A stretch of 64,000 nt of DNA from Massilia sp. METH4 (GCF_037094685.1 NZ_CP146614.1:496001-560000); one strand, 5' to 3'; positions 33,567 through 43,812 are shown, numbered from the stretch's first letter. Numbers and translations are program-made. Notes: generated from the sequence alone by a model not told the origin.

Positions 33567-33944
33567 TTACGGTCCGAGGAAGGCGTCCAGCTCCTTGATC
33601 CGTTGCTCCGCGCGCTTCTGCATGCAGCCGATGTGCACGAGGTTGCGCATGGAGCCGTCGATGTAGTACTGGTAAGCGGCGCTGCAATCGGCTTCGCGGA
33701 ACCTGATCCATGCGCGCTGGGCCGCGACAAACTTCTTGCGCGTTTCCACATGGTTCTCGTCGCGCTCCTCGAGCGCCTTGAGCACCTTCTGATACGTACT
33801 GTTCAGCCTGGCCTCGACCGCCTTCTGCTCCTGGGCGGCACATTCGTTGAGGTCGGGCGTGGCGACCGCCTTGGCGCAATCCACGGCCCAGGCGGTGGAC
33901 GCCGTCAGCAAGAACATTCCAGCTGCGATGGCGATGGTCTTCAT
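33567..33944 (-). CDS. LprI family periplasmic protein (DUF1311)
   Basis: 125 residues: signal peptide ending AWA near residue 20, then DCAKAVATPDLNECAAQEQKAVEARLN and FREADCSAAY, with four cysteines spaced as in the lysozyme-inhibitor LprI / DUF1311 family. The domain is a small helical disulfide-bonded periplasmic module; lysozyme inhibition is shown for mycobacterial LprI only. The start at 33944 has AGGAG 8 nt upstream. A paired family-C repeat lies in front of it. Confidence 0.85.
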   Translation of the reverse strand: MKTIAIAAGMFLLTASTAWAVDCAKAVATPDLNECAAQEQKAVEARLNSTYQKVLKALEERDENHVETRKKFVAAQRAWIRFREADCSAAYQYYIDGSMRNLVHIGCMQKRAEQRIKELDAFLGP

Positions 33945-33989
33945 GCATGGCTCCTGTGTAAATGAAGTGCGGGCATTGTCGTTTGATGA

Positions 33990-34056
33990 CAACGGGGACT
34001 GTCCCCGATTTTTTACAACAGGATGTGTTGTAAAAGTTCGGGGACAGTCCCCGTTG
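33990..34056. repeat. Dispersed palindromic repeat, family C, paired
   Basis: Identical 19-bp outer arms (33990-34008 CAACGGGGACTGTCCCCGA, and complement at 34038-34056) plus inner arms TTTTACAAC/GTTGTAAAA. Each outer arm is itself near-palindromic (GGGGACTGTCCCC). Confidence 0.85.
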
Positions 34057-34057
34057 T

Positions 34058-34082
34058 GAAAACGCCACCCGGAGGTGGCGTT
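34058..34082 (-). terminator. Terminator of the pyruvate dehydrogenase operon
   Basis: Nine-bp stem AACGCCACC/GGTGGCGTT with a 4-nt loop, then TTTTC on the minus strand, 22 nt after the lpdA stop. Confidence 0.6.
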
Positions 34083-34104
34083 GGGATGCAACGGCGATGA
34101 AGGA

Positions 34105-35958
34105 TCAGCGCTTGCGCACCGGCGGCAAGTCCGTGCACACGCCTTCGTACACTTCGGCGGCCATGCCGATCGACTCGCCCAGGGTCGGGTGCGGGTGGAT
34201 CGTCTTGCCGATGTCGGTGCCGTCGGCGCCCATCTCGATCGCCAGCGCGATCTCGCCGATCATGTCGCCCGCGTGCGTGCCCACGATGGTGCCGCCGACG
34301 ATGCGGTGGGTTTCCGCATCGAACAGCACTTTCGTGAAGCCTTCGTCGCGGCCGTTGGCCACGGCGCGGCCCGAGGCGGCCCACGGGAAGTGGCCCTTCT
34401 CGACCTTGATGCCCTTGGCCTTCGCTTCGTCTTCCGTCAGGCCGACCCATGCCACTTCCGGATCGGTGTAGGCGACGGACGGAATCACGGATGCATCGAA
34501 GTGCGACTTCTGCCCCACGGCCGCTTCGGCGGCCACGTGGCCTTCGTGCACGGCCTTGTGCGCCAGCATCGGCTGCCCCACCAGGTCGCCGATGGCGAAG
34601 ATGTGCGGCACGTTGGTGCGCATCTGGCTGTCGACGTTGATGAAGCCGCGGTCGGTCACCTGCACGCCGGCCTTGTCGGCGGCGATCTTCTTGCCGTTCG
34701 GGCTGCGGCCCACGGCCACCAGCACCATGTCGTAGATCTGCGGTTCCGGTGCCTTGGCGCCGGCTTCGGCAGCTTCGAACGTGACCTTGATCCCTTCGGG
34801 CAGCGCTTCCACGCCCACCGTCTTCGTCTTGGTCATGATGTTGTCGAAGCGGGCCGCGTTGTACTTCTGCCAGATCTTCACGGCATCGCGGTCGGCGCCC
34901 TGCATCAGGCCATCCATCATCTCGACCACGTCGATGCGCGCACCGAACGTGGAGTACACGGTGGCCATTTCCAGGCCGATGATGCCGCCGCCGATCACCA
35001 GCATGCGTTTCGGGATGAAGCGCAGTTCCAGCGCGCCAGTCGAATCGACGATGCGCGGATCTTCCGGAATGAACGGCAGCTTCACGACCGAGGAGCCGGC
35101 GGCGATGATCGCCTGCTTGAACTGCACGACCTTCTTCGTGCCGTCCGGGCCCGTCACTTCGATGTGGTTCGGGCTGACGAACTGGCCCACGCCTTGCACG
35201 ACCTGGGTCTTGCGCGCCTTGGCCATGCCGGCCAGGCCGCCGGTCATCTTGCCGATCACGCCTTCCTTGTACTTGCGCACTTCGTCGATGTCGACTTCGG
35301 GCTTGGCGAACTTCACGCCATGCTTGGCCATATGCGACGTTTCATCGATCACGGCAGCCAGGTGCAGCAGCGCTTTCGACGGGATGCACCCCACGTTCAG
35401 GCACACGCCGCCCAGCGTGGCGTAGCGTTCGACGATCACGGTGTTCAAGCCCAGGTCCGCGGCGCGGAAGGCGGCCGAGTAGCCGCCGGGGCCGCCGCCC
35501 AGCACCATCATGTCGCACTGGATGTCGACATTGCCGGAGTACGAGCCGGCGGCAGGCGCCGGGCCGGACGAGGCGGGAGACGAGGCGGGCGCCGCGACGG
35601 CGGGGCCGCCGTACACTGGGGCTGCCTGGCCGGGAGCCTCGCCCTTTTCGGCGGGCTGGGCCACGGGCGATGCGGGAACGCCAGCCGGTGCCGCTGCCGG
35701 TGCAGAAGCGGCAGCGCCGGCGGTTTCTTCCAGCAACAACAGCAGCGAGCCTTCGCTCACCTTGTCGCCCACCTTGATCTTCAATTCCTTCACCACGCCG
35801 GCGTGCGTGGACGGGATCTCCATCGATGCCTTGTCCGATTCCACGGTGGCGATCGACTGGTCGACCTTGATCGTGTCGCCGGCCTTGACGATGATCTCGA
35901 TGACTTCGACTTCCTTGAAGTCGCCGATATTCGGTACTTTTACCTCAACGATGCTCAT
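34105..35958 (-). CDS. lpdA: Dihydrolipoyl dehydrogenase with N-terminal lipoyl domain (PDH E3)
   Basis: 617 residues, longer than ordinary LpdA (about 475) because of an N-terminal lipoyl domain (about 1-80, lipoyl-lysine K43 in SDKASMEIP) and an Ala/Pro linker. The flavoprotein follows with an FAD motif GGGPGGYSAA, the redox disulfide GGVCLNVGCIPSK, the NAD site VIGGGIIGLEMA and a C-terminal HPTLGESI His/Glu pair. It reoxidises dihydrolipoamide of E2 with NAD+. Lipoyl-bearing E3 is known in Neisseria and Ralstonia relatives. Third gene of aceE-aceF-lpdA, 12 nt after aceF, so dedicated to pyruvate dehydrogenase. Confidence 0.97.
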   Translation of the reverse strand: MSIVEVKVPNIGDFKEVEVIEIIVKAGDTIKVDQSIATVESDKASMEIPSTHAGVVKELKIKVGDKVSEGSLLLLLEETAGAAASAPAAAPAGVPASPVAQPAEKGEAPGQAAPVYGGPAVAAPASSPASSGPAPAAGSYSGNVDIQCDMMVLGGGPGGYSAAFRAADLGLNTVIVERYATLGGVCLNVGCIPSKALLHLAAVIDETSHMAKHGVKFAKPEVDIDEVRKYKEGVIGKMTGGLAGMAKARKTQVVQGVGQFVSPNHIEVTGPDGTKKVVQFKQAIIAAGSSVVKLPFIPEDPRIVDSTGALELRFIPKRMLVIGGGIIGLEMATVYSTFGARIDVVEMMDGLMQGADRDAVKIWQKYNAARFDNIMTKTKTVGVEALPEGIKVTFEAAEAGAKAPEPQIYDMVLVAVGRSPNGKKIAADKAGVQVTDRGFINVDSQMRTNVPHIFAIGDLVGQPMLAHKAVHEGHVAAEAAVGQKSHFDASVIPSVAYTDPEVAWVGLTEDEAKAKGIKVEKGHFPWAASGRAVANGRDEGFTKVLFDAETHRIVGGTIVGTHAGDMIGEIALAIEMGADGTDIGKTIHPHPTLGESIGMAAEVYEGVCTDLPPVRKR

Positions 35959-35970
35959 GTGGCGGGCTCC

Positions 35971-37644
35971 TTACAGCAGCACTTTGCGCATGTCGCCCAG
36001 CACTTCGGCCAGGTAGACAGCGAAGCGGGCACCGGACGCGCCGTCGATCACGCGGTGATCGTACGACAGCGACAGCGTCATCATCAGGCGCGGCGCGAAC
36101 TGCTTGCCGTCCCACACGGGCTTCATCGAAGCTTTCGACAGGCCCAGGATCGCCACTTCCGGCGCATTCACGATCGGCGTGAAGTGCGAGCCGCCGATGC
36201 CGCCCAGCGACGAGATCGTGAACGTGGCGCCCTGCATGTCGGCCGGCTTCAGCTTGCCTTCGCGGGCCGCCAGCGACAGTTCCGTCATTTCGCGGGCGAT
36301 CTGCGACACGCTCTTCTGGTCGGCGTTCTTCACCACCGGCACCACCAGGCCTTGCGGCGTATCGGCCGCGAAGCCGATGTTGTAGTACTTCTTCAGGATC
36401 AGGTTCTCGCCCTTCGCATCGAGCGAGGAGTTGAACGCCGGGTACTTCTTGAGCGCGGCGACCGATGCCTTGATCACGAAGGCCAGCATGGTCAGCTTGG
36501 CGGCATCCTTGTTCTTCGCGTTGGCGTTGTTGGTCTCGACGCGGAACGCTTCCAGGTCGGTGATGTCGGCATCCTCGAACTGCGTCACGTGCGGGATCAT
36601 CACCCAGTTGCGGTGCAGGTTCGGGCCGGAGATCTTCTTGATGCGCGGCAGCGGCTGCAGTTCCGTCTCGCCGAACTTGGAAAAGTCCAGCGACGGCCAC
36701 GGCAGCAGGTTCAGGCCCGCGCCGCCACCGGCGGCGGCGGGAGCGGCGGTCGGGGCAGCGGCTGCGCCGGCGATCACGCCTTTCACGTAGTTCTGCACGT
36801 CCTGCTGGGTGATGCGGTTCTTCGGACCAGTGCCCGGCACTTTCGAAACATCCACGCCCAGTTCACGGGCGAACTTGCGCACGGACGGCGAGGCGTGGGC
36901 CAGCTTGCCCGAGACGCCGGTGCTGGCCGCGCTTGTTGCCTGAGCAGCAGCGGGTGCCGATGCCGGCGCAGCGGCCGGAGCCGGTGCGGGCGCAGGTGCC
37001 GCGGCCGCCGCCGGAGCAGGTGCCGGCGCGGCAGCGGCAGCAGCAGGAGCGGCGGCAGCGCCGCCCGTCGATTCGACGATCAGCACCAGCGAGCCTTCGG
37101 CCACCTTGTCGCCGACCTTGACCTTGATTTCCTTTACCACGCCGTCCTGCGACGACGGGATTTCCATCGATGCCTTGTCCGATTCGACGGTGATCAGCGA
37201 CTGGTCCTTCTTGATCGTGTCGCCGACCTTGACCATCACTTCGATCACTTCCACTTCCTTGAAGTCGCCGATGTCGGGAACCTTCACCTCTACCGGGCCG
37301 GCGGCCGCGGCCGGAGCCGGGGCGGGCGCGGGAGCTGGTGCCGGCGCGGCGGCGGCAGGTGCCGCGGCCGGAGCAGCAGCGGCCGAAGCCGGCGCGGCGG
37401 CCGCGCCGTCCGCTTCCAGCAGCAACAGCAGCGTGCCTTCGGCCACCTTGTCGCCGACCTTCACTTTCAATTCCTTGACGACACCGGCGGCGGACGATGG
37501 AATCTCCATCGACGCCTTGTCCGATTCGACGGTGATCAGCGACTGGTCGACCTTGATCGTGTCGCCGACCTTCACCATCAGCTCGATGACTTCGACTTCC
37601 TTGAAATCACCGATATCCGGGACTTTGACTTCCACAATGCTCAT
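35971..37644 (-). CDS. aceF: Dihydrolipoyllysine-residue acetyltransferase (PDH E2)
   Basis: 557 residues: two lipoyl domains (lipoyl lysines K43 and K157, each in SDKASME) joined by long Ala/Pro linkers, a peripheral subunit-binding domain at about 250-295 (ASPSVRKFARELGVDVSKV), and the catalytic acetyltransferase core ending SYDHRVIDGASGARF with the active His and Asp about 28 residues from the end. It forms the core of the pyruvate dehydrogenase complex. 21 nt downstream of aceE and 12 nt upstream of lpdA. The first lipoyl domain here is very similar to that of LpdA, which suggests duplication within the operon. Confidence 0.97.
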   Translation of the reverse strand: MSIVEVKVPDIGDFKEVEVIELMVKVGDTIKVDQSLITVESDKASMEIPSSAAGVVKELKVKVGDKVAEGTLLLLLEADGAAAAPASAAAAPAAAPAAAAPAPAPAPAPAPAAAAGPVEVKVPDIGDFKEVEVIEVMVKVGDTIKKDQSLITVESDKASMEIPSSQDGVVKEIKVKVGDKVAEGSLVLIVESTGGAAAAPAAAAAAPAPAPAAAAAPAPAPAPAAAPASAPAAAQATSAASTGVSGKLAHASPSVRKFARELGVDVSKVPGTGPKNRITQQDVQNYVKGVIAGAAAAPTAAPAAAGGGAGLNLLPWPSLDFSKFGETELQPLPRIKKISGPNLHRNWVMIPHVTQFEDADITDLEAFRVETNNANAKNKDAAKLTMLAFVIKASVAALKKYPAFNSSLDAKGENLILKKYYNIGFAADTPQGLVVPVVKNADQKSVSQIAREMTELSLAAREGKLKPADMQGATFTISSLGGIGGSHFTPIVNAPEVAILGLSKASMKPVWDGKQFAPRLMMTLSLSYDHRVIDGASGARFAVYLAEVLGDMRKVLL

Positions 37645-37665
37645 AGCGTTTGCTCCGTATTCTCG

Positions 37666-40362
37666 TTATTGGGTCACCGGATTGGGTTTGTTCGGGTTCA
37701 GGCCGTACTTGGCGACCGCCTGCTCCACGACGGAGATGTCGATCTTGCCTTCGTCGGCCAGCGAACGCAGCGCGGCCACCGTGATGTAGTAACGGTTCAC
37801 CTCGAAGAACTCGCGCAGCTTGGCGCGGCTGTCCGAACGGCCGAAGCCATCGGTGCCCAGCACGCGGTAGGTGCGGCCCTTCGGCATGAACGCGCGGATC
37901 TGCTCGGCGTACAGGCGCATGTAGTCGGTCGTGGCGATGATCGGACCCTGCGTGTTCTGAAGCAGGCCGGTCACGTACGGTACGCGCTGTTCCTTGGTCG
38001 GGTTCACGAGGTTCCAGCGCTCGGCGTCCTGGCCGTCGCGCGCCACCAGGGTCAGCGACGGAGCGGACCACACGTCGGCGGCGATGCCCCAGTCCTTCTC
38101 CAGCAGCTCGGCGGCGAAGATCGATTCGCGCAGGATCGTGCCGGAGCCCACCAGCTGCACGCGCTCCTTGGCGTCCTTGGAACCTTCCTGCAGCAGGTAC
38201 ATGCCCTTCAGGATGCCCTCTTCCTGGCCCGGCTTCAGGCCTGGATGAGCGTAGTTCTCGTTCATGATGGTGATGTAGTAGAACACGTCTTCCTGTTCCG
38301 TCACCATGCGGCGCAGGCCGTCATGCACGATCACCGCCAGTTCGTGGCCGAAGGTCGGGTCGTACGGCAGGCAGTTCGGGATCGCCGCGGCGAACAGGTG
38401 GCTGTGGCCATCTTCGTGCTGCAGGCCTTCGCCGTTCAGCGTCGTGCGGCCGGCGGTACCGCCCATCAGGAAGCCGCGGGCGCGCATGTCGCCCGCGGCC
38501 CAGGCCAGGTCGCCCACGCGCTGCATGCCGAACATCGAGTAGTACGTGAAGAACGGCAGCATCACGCGGTTGTTGGTCGAGTACGACGTTGCCGCGGCGA
38601 TCCACGAGCTCATGCCGCCCGCTTCGTTGATGCCTTCCTGCAGGATCTGGCCGGCCTTGTCTTCGCGGTAGTACATCACCTGGTCTTTATCCACCGGCTC
38701 GTACAGCTGGCCCTGCTGGTTGAAGATGCCGATCTGGCGGAACAGGCCTTCCATGCCGAAGGTACGCGATTCGTCGACCAGGATCGGCACGACGCGCGGG
38801 CCCAGGCTCTGGTCGCGCAGCAGCGCGGTGATGATACGCACGAACGACTGCGTGGTGGAGATCTCGCGGCCTTCCGCGGTCGGTTCCAGCACGGACTTGA
38901 ATGCCTCCAGCGGCGGCACCACCAGGGTTTCGTCGGCCTTCACGCGGCGGGCCGGCAGGTAGCCGCCCAGTGCCTTGCGGCGCTCATGCAGGTACTTGAT
39001 CTCGGGCGCGTCGTCGGACGGCTTGAAGAACGGAATCTCGGCCAGCTTGTCGTCCGGAATTGGGATGTTGAAGCGGTCGCGCATTTCGCGGATTGCCTGG
39101 TCGTCCAGCTTCTTGGTCTGGTGCGCCGTGTTGCGCGCCTCGCCCGACTTGCCCATGCCGAAGCCCTTGACGGTCTTCACCAGCAGCACGGTCGGCTTGC
39201 CCTGGGCTTCCTGGGCGACCTTGAAGGCGGCGTAGATCTTGTGCGGGTCGTGGCCGCCGCGGGTCAGGCGCCAGATATCGTCGTCGCTCATGTTGGCGAC
39301 CATTTGCAGCAGCTTCGGATGCTTGCCGAAGAAGTGCTTGCGCACGTAGGCGCCATCCTTGGCCTTGTAGTTCTGGTATTCGCCGTCGACGGTTTCCATC
39401 ATCACGCGCTGCAGGATGCCTTCCTTGTCCTTGGCCAGCAGTTCGTCCCAGCCCGGGCCCCAGATGACTTTGACCACGTTCCAGCCGGCGCCGCGGAATT
39501 CGCCTTCCAGTTCCTGGATGATCTTGCCGTTGCCGCGCACCGGGCCGTCCAGGCGCTGCAGGTTACAGTTGACCACGATGACGAGGTTGTCCAGCATCTC
39601 GCGCGCGGCCATGCCGATCGCGCCCATCGATTCCGGTTCATCCATTTCGCCGTCGCCGCAGAAGGCCCACACCTTGCGGCCGTCGGTATTGGCGATGCCG
39701 CGCGCGTGCAGGTACTTCAGGAAACGCGCCTGGTAGATCGCCATCAGCGGGCCCAGGCCCATCGACACGGTCGGGAACTGCCAGAAGTCCGGCATCAGTT
39801 TCGGGTGCGGGTACGACGACAGGCCCTTGCCGTCGACTTCGCGGCGGAAGTTCAGCAGGTGCTCCTCGGTCAGGCGGCCTTCCAGGAAGGCGCGCGCATA
39901 CACGCCGGGCGACGAGTGGCCCTGGATGTACAGCAGGTCGCCGCCGTGGTTTTCCGACGGGGCTTTCCAGAAATGGTTGAAGCCGATGCCCAGCATGTTC
40001 GCCAGCGAGGCGAACGAGGACAGGTGGCCGCCCAGGTCGCCATCGGCGCGGTTGGCCTTCACGACCATCGCCATCGCGTTCCAGCGCATCCACGAGCGCA
40101 GGCGCTCCTCGTATTCGAGGTTGCCGGGGCAGTGTGCTTCGAGGTGGGCGGGGATGGTATTGACGTAGGCGGTGGTGGCGGAGAACGGGATCTGGGCGCC
40201 GCGGCGGCGGGCCAGGTCGACCAGGCGTTCCATCAGGTAGTGCGCGCGGTCCGGTCCTTCATTTTCCAGGACCGCCTCGAGCGCCTCGAGCCATTCCTTG
40301 GTTTCCTGTGCGTCCGGATCGTTGGCGGTTTGGGCCGTGACCTGGTCAAGTTGAGCTGACAT
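37666..40362 (-). CDS. aceE: Pyruvate dehydrogenase E1 component (homodimeric)
   Basis: 898 residues, the single-chain E1 of gammaproteobacterial type. The TPP/Mg motif starts GDGEMDEPESMGAIG at about residue 233, and the N-terminal segment DPDAQETKEWLEALE is typical. It decarboxylates pyruvate and passes the acetyl group to the E2 lipoyl arm. First gene of the aceE-aceF-lpdA operon, with a consensus-like promoter about 90 nt upstream (40457-40485). No pdhR-type regulator is adjacent. A GGAGAC site precedes the ATG. Confidence 0.98.
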   Translation of the reverse strand: MSAQLDQVTAQTANDPDAQETKEWLEALEAVLENEGPDRAHYLMERLVDLARRRGAQIPFSATTAYVNTIPAHLEAHCPGNLEYEERLRSWMRWNAMAMVVKANRADGDLGGHLSSFASLANMLGIGFNHFWKAPSENHGGDLLYIQGHSSPGVYARAFLEGRLTEEHLLNFRREVDGKGLSSYPHPKLMPDFWQFPTVSMGLGPLMAIYQARFLKYLHARGIANTDGRKVWAFCGDGEMDEPESMGAIGMAAREMLDNLVIVVNCNLQRLDGPVRGNGKIIQELEGEFRGAGWNVVKVIWGPGWDELLAKDKEGILQRVMMETVDGEYQNYKAKDGAYVRKHFFGKHPKLLQMVANMSDDDIWRLTRGGHDPHKIYAAFKVAQEAQGKPTVLLVKTVKGFGMGKSGEARNTAHQTKKLDDQAIREMRDRFNIPIPDDKLAEIPFFKPSDDAPEIKYLHERRKALGGYLPARRVKADETLVVPPLEAFKSVLEPTAEGREISTTQSFVRIITALLRDQSLGPRVVPILVDESRTFGMEGLFRQIGIFNQQGQLYEPVDKDQVMYYREDKAGQILQEGINEAGGMSSWIAAATSYSTNNRVMLPFFTYYSMFGMQRVGDLAWAAGDMRARGFLMGGTAGRTTLNGEGLQHEDGHSHLFAAAIPNCLPYDPTFGHELAVIVHDGLRRMVTEQEDVFYYITIMNENYAHPGLKPGQEEGILKGMYLLQEGSKDAKERVQLVGSGTILRESIFAAELLEKDWGIAADVWSAPSLTLVARDGQDAERWNLVNPTKEQRVPYVTGLLQNTQGPIIATTDYMRLYAEQIRAFMPKGRTYRVLGTDGFGRSDSRAKLREFFEVNRYYITVAALRSLADEGKIDISVVEQAVAKYGLNPNKPNPVTQ

Positions 40363-40456
40363 CTATCTAGTCTCCTAAGTGATTTGGCCCGGACCGATCT
40401 TCGATCGTGGCGGACGCGAGGGGTGATTATTTACCAAGACTTTACGAAGTGTGGGG

Positions 40457-40485
40457 ATTCTAACAGTGAAATTCCGCTTTTTCAA
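40457..40485 (-). promoter_or_regulatory. Promoter of the aceE-aceF-lpdA operon
   Basis: Minus-strand TTGAAA (40480-40485), 17-nt spacer, TAGAAT (40457-40462); leader of roughly 85 nt. Confidence 0.75.
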
Positions 40486-40840
40486 AATACGAAAGAGGAT
40501 TTTATAATGTGAAATTTCCCTATGACGGAATGCTGCGATGCCGCATGAATGCTGGCACCAGCGTGTTAATGAAGAGATAAAAATCATCGGATTGAGCAGT
40601 CGATGGCGTACGCCGCAGAGTGGTGGGCCGCGGCGCTCGCACGAATCGGGAAGCCGCGCCGCACTGCACCATCGGTCACACTTCCAGCGCCTTCTCGCCG
40701 GTTCGACGCTCGGCGCCGGATCAGCTGGCGTAGGAAACTTGCAACACCTTTGCCCATATCACGCGGGGCGCCGGGAAGAGCCGCCTCCTTTCCCGCCGTT
40801 TTATAATGTCGGTCTTTCATCCCACCATTAGCCAATCACC
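40486..40840. other. Intergenic region between aceE and folD
   Basis: About 480 bp separate the two divergent starts. Besides the aceE promoter, a TATAAT box on the plus strand is at about 40512 and another at 40802-40807, 33 nt before folD, where it probably serves that gene. Short frames in between have no ribosome sites and are not credible genes. Confidence 0.45.
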
Positions 40841-41686
40841 ATGTCTGCCCAACTGATCGACGGAATCGCCCTCTCCCAAAAACTGCGCGCCGAAATCGCT
40901 TCGCGCGCCGCCGCACTGACCGCCCAAGGCAGGCAACCCGGCCTGGCCGTGATCCTGGTGGGCGAAGACCCGGCCAGCCAGGTCTATGTGCGCAACAAGG
41001 TGAAGGCTTGCGGCGATGTCGGCATCCACTCCGTGCTGGAAAAATACGACGCCGACCTGACCGAACAGGCGCTGCTCGACCGTATCGCCGCCCTGAACGA
41101 GGACCCGGCTATCCACGGCATCCTGGTCCAGATGCCGCTGCCCAAGCACATCAATCCGCACAAGGTCATCGAGGCGATTTCCACGTCGAAGGACGTGGAC
41201 GGCTACTCCGTGCTGTCGGCCGGTGAACTGATGACCGGCCTGGCCGGCTTCCGTCCCTGCACGCCGTACGGCTGCATGAAACTGATCGAGTCGACCGGCT
41301 TCGACCTGCGCGGCAAGCATGCCGTGGTAATCGGCCGCAGCAACACGGTCGGCAAACCGATGGCATTGCTGCTCTTGCAGGCCAACGCCACCGTCACCAT
41401 CTGTCACAGCGCGACCCCGGATCTGTCCGTGTATACAAAACAGGCGGACGTGATCGTGGCGGCCGTCGGCCGCCGCAACACGCTGACTGCCGACATGGTG
41501 AAGCCGGGCGCAATCGTGATCGATGTGGGCATGAATCGCGACGATAATGGCAAGTTGTGCGGGGACGTGGATTTTGCCGCCATCAAGGAAGTGGCCGCGC
41601 ACATTACGCCGGTACCGGGCGGCGTGGGTCCGATGACGATCACGATGCTGTTGATGAACACCATCGAATCGGCCGAACGCGGCTGA
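40841..41686 (+). CDS. folD: Bifunctional methylenetetrahydrofolate dehydrogenase / methenyltetrahydrofolate cyclohydrolase
   Basis: 281 residues, full length. Conserved substrate-site blocks: [14 protein letters not shown] with catalytic Lys, [26 protein letters not shown], and the NADP-binding [32 protein letters not shown] closes the protein. It interconverts 5,10-methylene- and 10-formyl-tetrahydrofolate in the cytoplasm for purine and formyl-Met synthesis. A TATAAT box is 33 nt upstream. It is 47 nt before the oligopeptidase gene, possibly co-transcribed. Confidence 0.97.
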   Translation: MSAQLIDGIALSQKLRAEIASRAAALTAQGRQPGLAVILVGEDPASQVYVRNKVKACGDVGIHSVLEKYDADLTEQALLDRIAALNEDPAIHGILVQMPLPKHINPHKVIEAISTSKDVDGYSVLSAGELMTGLAGFRPCTPYGCMKLIESTGFDLRGKHAVVIGRSNTVGKPMALLLLQANATVTICHSATPDLSVYTKQADVIVAAVGRRNTLTADMVKPGAIVIDVGMNRDDNGKLCGDVDFAAIKEVAAHITPVPGGVGPMTITMLLMNTIESAERG

Positions 41687-41733
41687 ATAGTATTGAATGA
41701 GCCGGGCACGGCTCGCCAACCATAGGAATGACG

Positions 41734-43812
41734 ATGACGACTGACAACCCCCTGCTGGACTTTGGCGGCCTGCCGCGTTTCGACGCGATCCGGCCGGAAC
41801 ACGTGACGCCGGCCATCGACGAGCTGCTCGCGAAGAACCGGGAAGTGGTAACCCAGCTGGAAGCGCCAGTGGACCCGGTGACGTGGCACAACTTCGTGAC
41901 GCCGCTGGAAAACGCCACGGAGCTGCTCGGCCGTGCCTGGGGCATCGTCAGTCACCTGAACAATGTGGCGGACACGCCGGAACTGCGCGCCGCCTACAAC
42001 GAGAACCTGCCGAAGGTGACCGAGTTCTGGACCGAGCTGGCGCAGAACGAGGCGCTGTTCGCCAAGTACAAGGCGCTGCAGGCCTCGCCGGAATTCGCCA
42101 CCCTGTCCCCCGCACGCAAGCGCATCGTGGAAAACGCGATCCGCGACTTCCGGATGGGCGGCGCCGAGCTGCCGCCGGAGCAGAAGGAACGCTTCGCGGC
42201 GATCCAGGAAGAACATGCGGCCACGTCGACGCGCTTCTCTGAAAACGTGCTCGATGCCACGAACGACTGGAAACTGCTCGTCACCGATGAGGCGGAACTG
42301 GCCGGCCTGCCGGACGACGTCAAGCACGCCGCGAAATCGCTGGCGGAGAAGGAAGGCAAGCAGGGCTGGCAATTCACGCTGCACTTCCCGTCCTACTACC
42401 CGATCCTGCAATTCGCGGACAACCGCGCGCTGCGCGAGAAGGTCTACCGCGCCAACGCGACCAAGGCATCCGAGCTGGGCGACGTATTTTCCGAGCGTGA
42501 GAAGTGGGATAACAGCGCCAACATCGTCACGCTCCTGAAGCTGCGCGCGGAAGAGGCGCAGTTGTTGGGCTACAAGAACTTCGCCGAGGTGTCGCTGGTG
42601 CCGAAGATGGCGCAGAGCCCCGAGCAGGTGATCGGCTTCCTGGAAGATCTCGCCAAGCGCGCCCGCCCGTATGCCGAGAAGGACCTGGAGGAACTGCGCA
42701 CGTTCGCGGCCGAGCACCTGGGGCTCACGGAATTGAACGCCTGGGACCTGCCCTATGCTTCCGAAAAACTGCAGCAGCATCGCTACGCATTCTCGGCGCA
42801 GGAAGTGAAGCAGTACTTCCCCGAACATAAAGTGATCGACGGCCTGTTCAAGCTGGTGCAGAACCTGTTCGGCGTGATGATCCTGCCGGACGAGGCGCCC
42901 ACGTGGCACCAGGACGTGCGCTTTTATCGCATCGAGCGCGATGGCGACCTGGTGGGCCAGTTCTACCTGGACCTGTACGCCCGCCCGGGCAAGAACAGCG
43001 GCGCGTGGATGGACGATGCGCGTAGCCGCCGCGTGGAAGGCGGCCAGTTGCAGACCCCGATCGCCTACCTCACCTGCAACTTCACGGAACCGGCCGTCAT
43101 CGACGGCAAGGTGCAGCCCGCGCTGTTCACGCACGATGAAGTGATCACGCTGTTCCACGAATTCGGCCATGGCCTGCACCACATGCTGACGGTGGTCGAG
43201 GAACTGGGCGTGTCCGGCATCGCCGGCGTGGAATGGGATGCGGTGGAACTGCCGTCGCAGTTCATGGAAAACTTCTGCTGGGAGTGGAACGTACTGTCGC
43301 ACATGACCGCGCACGTGAAGACGGGCGAGCCGCTGCCGCGCGCGCTGTACGACAAGATGCTGGCGGCGAAGAACTTCCAGTCCGGCCTGCAGACGCTGCG
43401 CCAGGTGGAATTCTCGCTGCTGGACATGCACCTGCACTACGACTACGACCCGGAGTCGGGCCGCTCGGTGCAGGACGTGATCGACGACGTGCGCAAGCGC
43501 TTCGCCGTGATCGTCCCGCCGTCGTTCAACCGCTTCCAGAACTCGTTCGGCCACATCTTCGCCGGCGGCTACGCGGCCGGCTACTACAGCTACAAGTGGG
43601 CCGAGGTGCTGTCCGCCGACGCCTACGCGGCCTTCGAGGAAGCGGCCGGGCTGGAAGGCGCCGACCAGCGCGTAGTGGACACGGGCCGCAAGTTCCTGCA
43701 CGAGATCCTGTCGGTCGGCGGTTCGCGGCCGGCGCTGGAGTCGTTCACGGCGTTCCGGGGGCGCGAGCCGCAGATCGACGCCCTGCTGCGCCACAGCGGC
43801 ATGGCTGCATAA
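41734..43812 (+). CDS. prlC: Oligopeptidase A (M3 family zinc metallopeptidase)
   Basis: 692 residues. Zinc motif H475-E-F-G-H479 (LFHEFGHGLHHML) and the downstream Glu in EWDAVELPSQFMENF are the M3 thimet-oligopeptidase signature. It degrades short peptides such as cleaved signal peptides in the cytoplasm. Two ATGs are in frame, 41728 and 41734. The AGGA at 41724-41727 touches the first and lies 6 nt before the second, so the second is preferred. Follows folD by 47 nt. A family-A repeat cluster follows its stop. Confidence 0.94.
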   Translation: MTTDNPLLDFGGLPRFDAIRPEHVTPAIDELLAKNREVVTQLEAPVDPVTWHNFVTPLENATELLGRAWGIVSHLNNVADTPELRAAYNENLPKVTEFWTELAQNEALFAKYKALQASPEFATLSPARKRIVENAIRDFRMGGAELPPEQKERFAAIQEEHAATSTRFSENVLDATNDWKLLVTDEAELAGLPDDVKHAAKSLAEKEGKQGWQFTLHFPSYYPILQFADNRALREKVYRANATKASELGDVFSEREKWDNSANIVTLLKLRAEEAQLLGYKNFAEVSLVPKMAQSPEQVIGFLEDLAKRARPYAEKDLEELRTFAAEHLGLTELNAWDLPYASEKLQQHRYAFSAQEVKQYFPEHKVIDGLFKLVQNLFGVMILPDEAPTWHQDVRFYRIERDGDLVGQFYLDLYARPGKNSGAWMDDARSRRVEGGQLQTPIAYLTCNFTEPAVIDGKVQPALFTHDEVITLFHEFGHGLHHMLTVVEELGVSGIAGVEWDAVELPSQFMENFCWEWNVLSHMTAHVKTGEPLPRALYDKMLAAKNFQSGLQTLRQVEFSLLDMHLHYDYDPESGRSVQDVIDDVRKRFAVIVPPSFNRFQNSFGHIFAGGYAAGYYSYKWAEVLSADAYAAFEEAAGLEGADQRVVDTGRKFLHEILSVGGSRPALESFTAFRGREPQIDALLRHSGMAA

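Noticed and set aside
34075..40359. A 2094-codon open frame on the plus strand opposite aceE-aceF-lpdA
   Set aside because: Antisense to three unmistakable enzymes; its His/Arg/Val-rich composition is what GC-rich codon use yields on the opposite strand. No family motif or ribosome site.
40538..40831. Short frame in the aceE-folD gap
   Set aside because: No ribosome site, odd composition and overlap with the folD promoter; no sign of coding.
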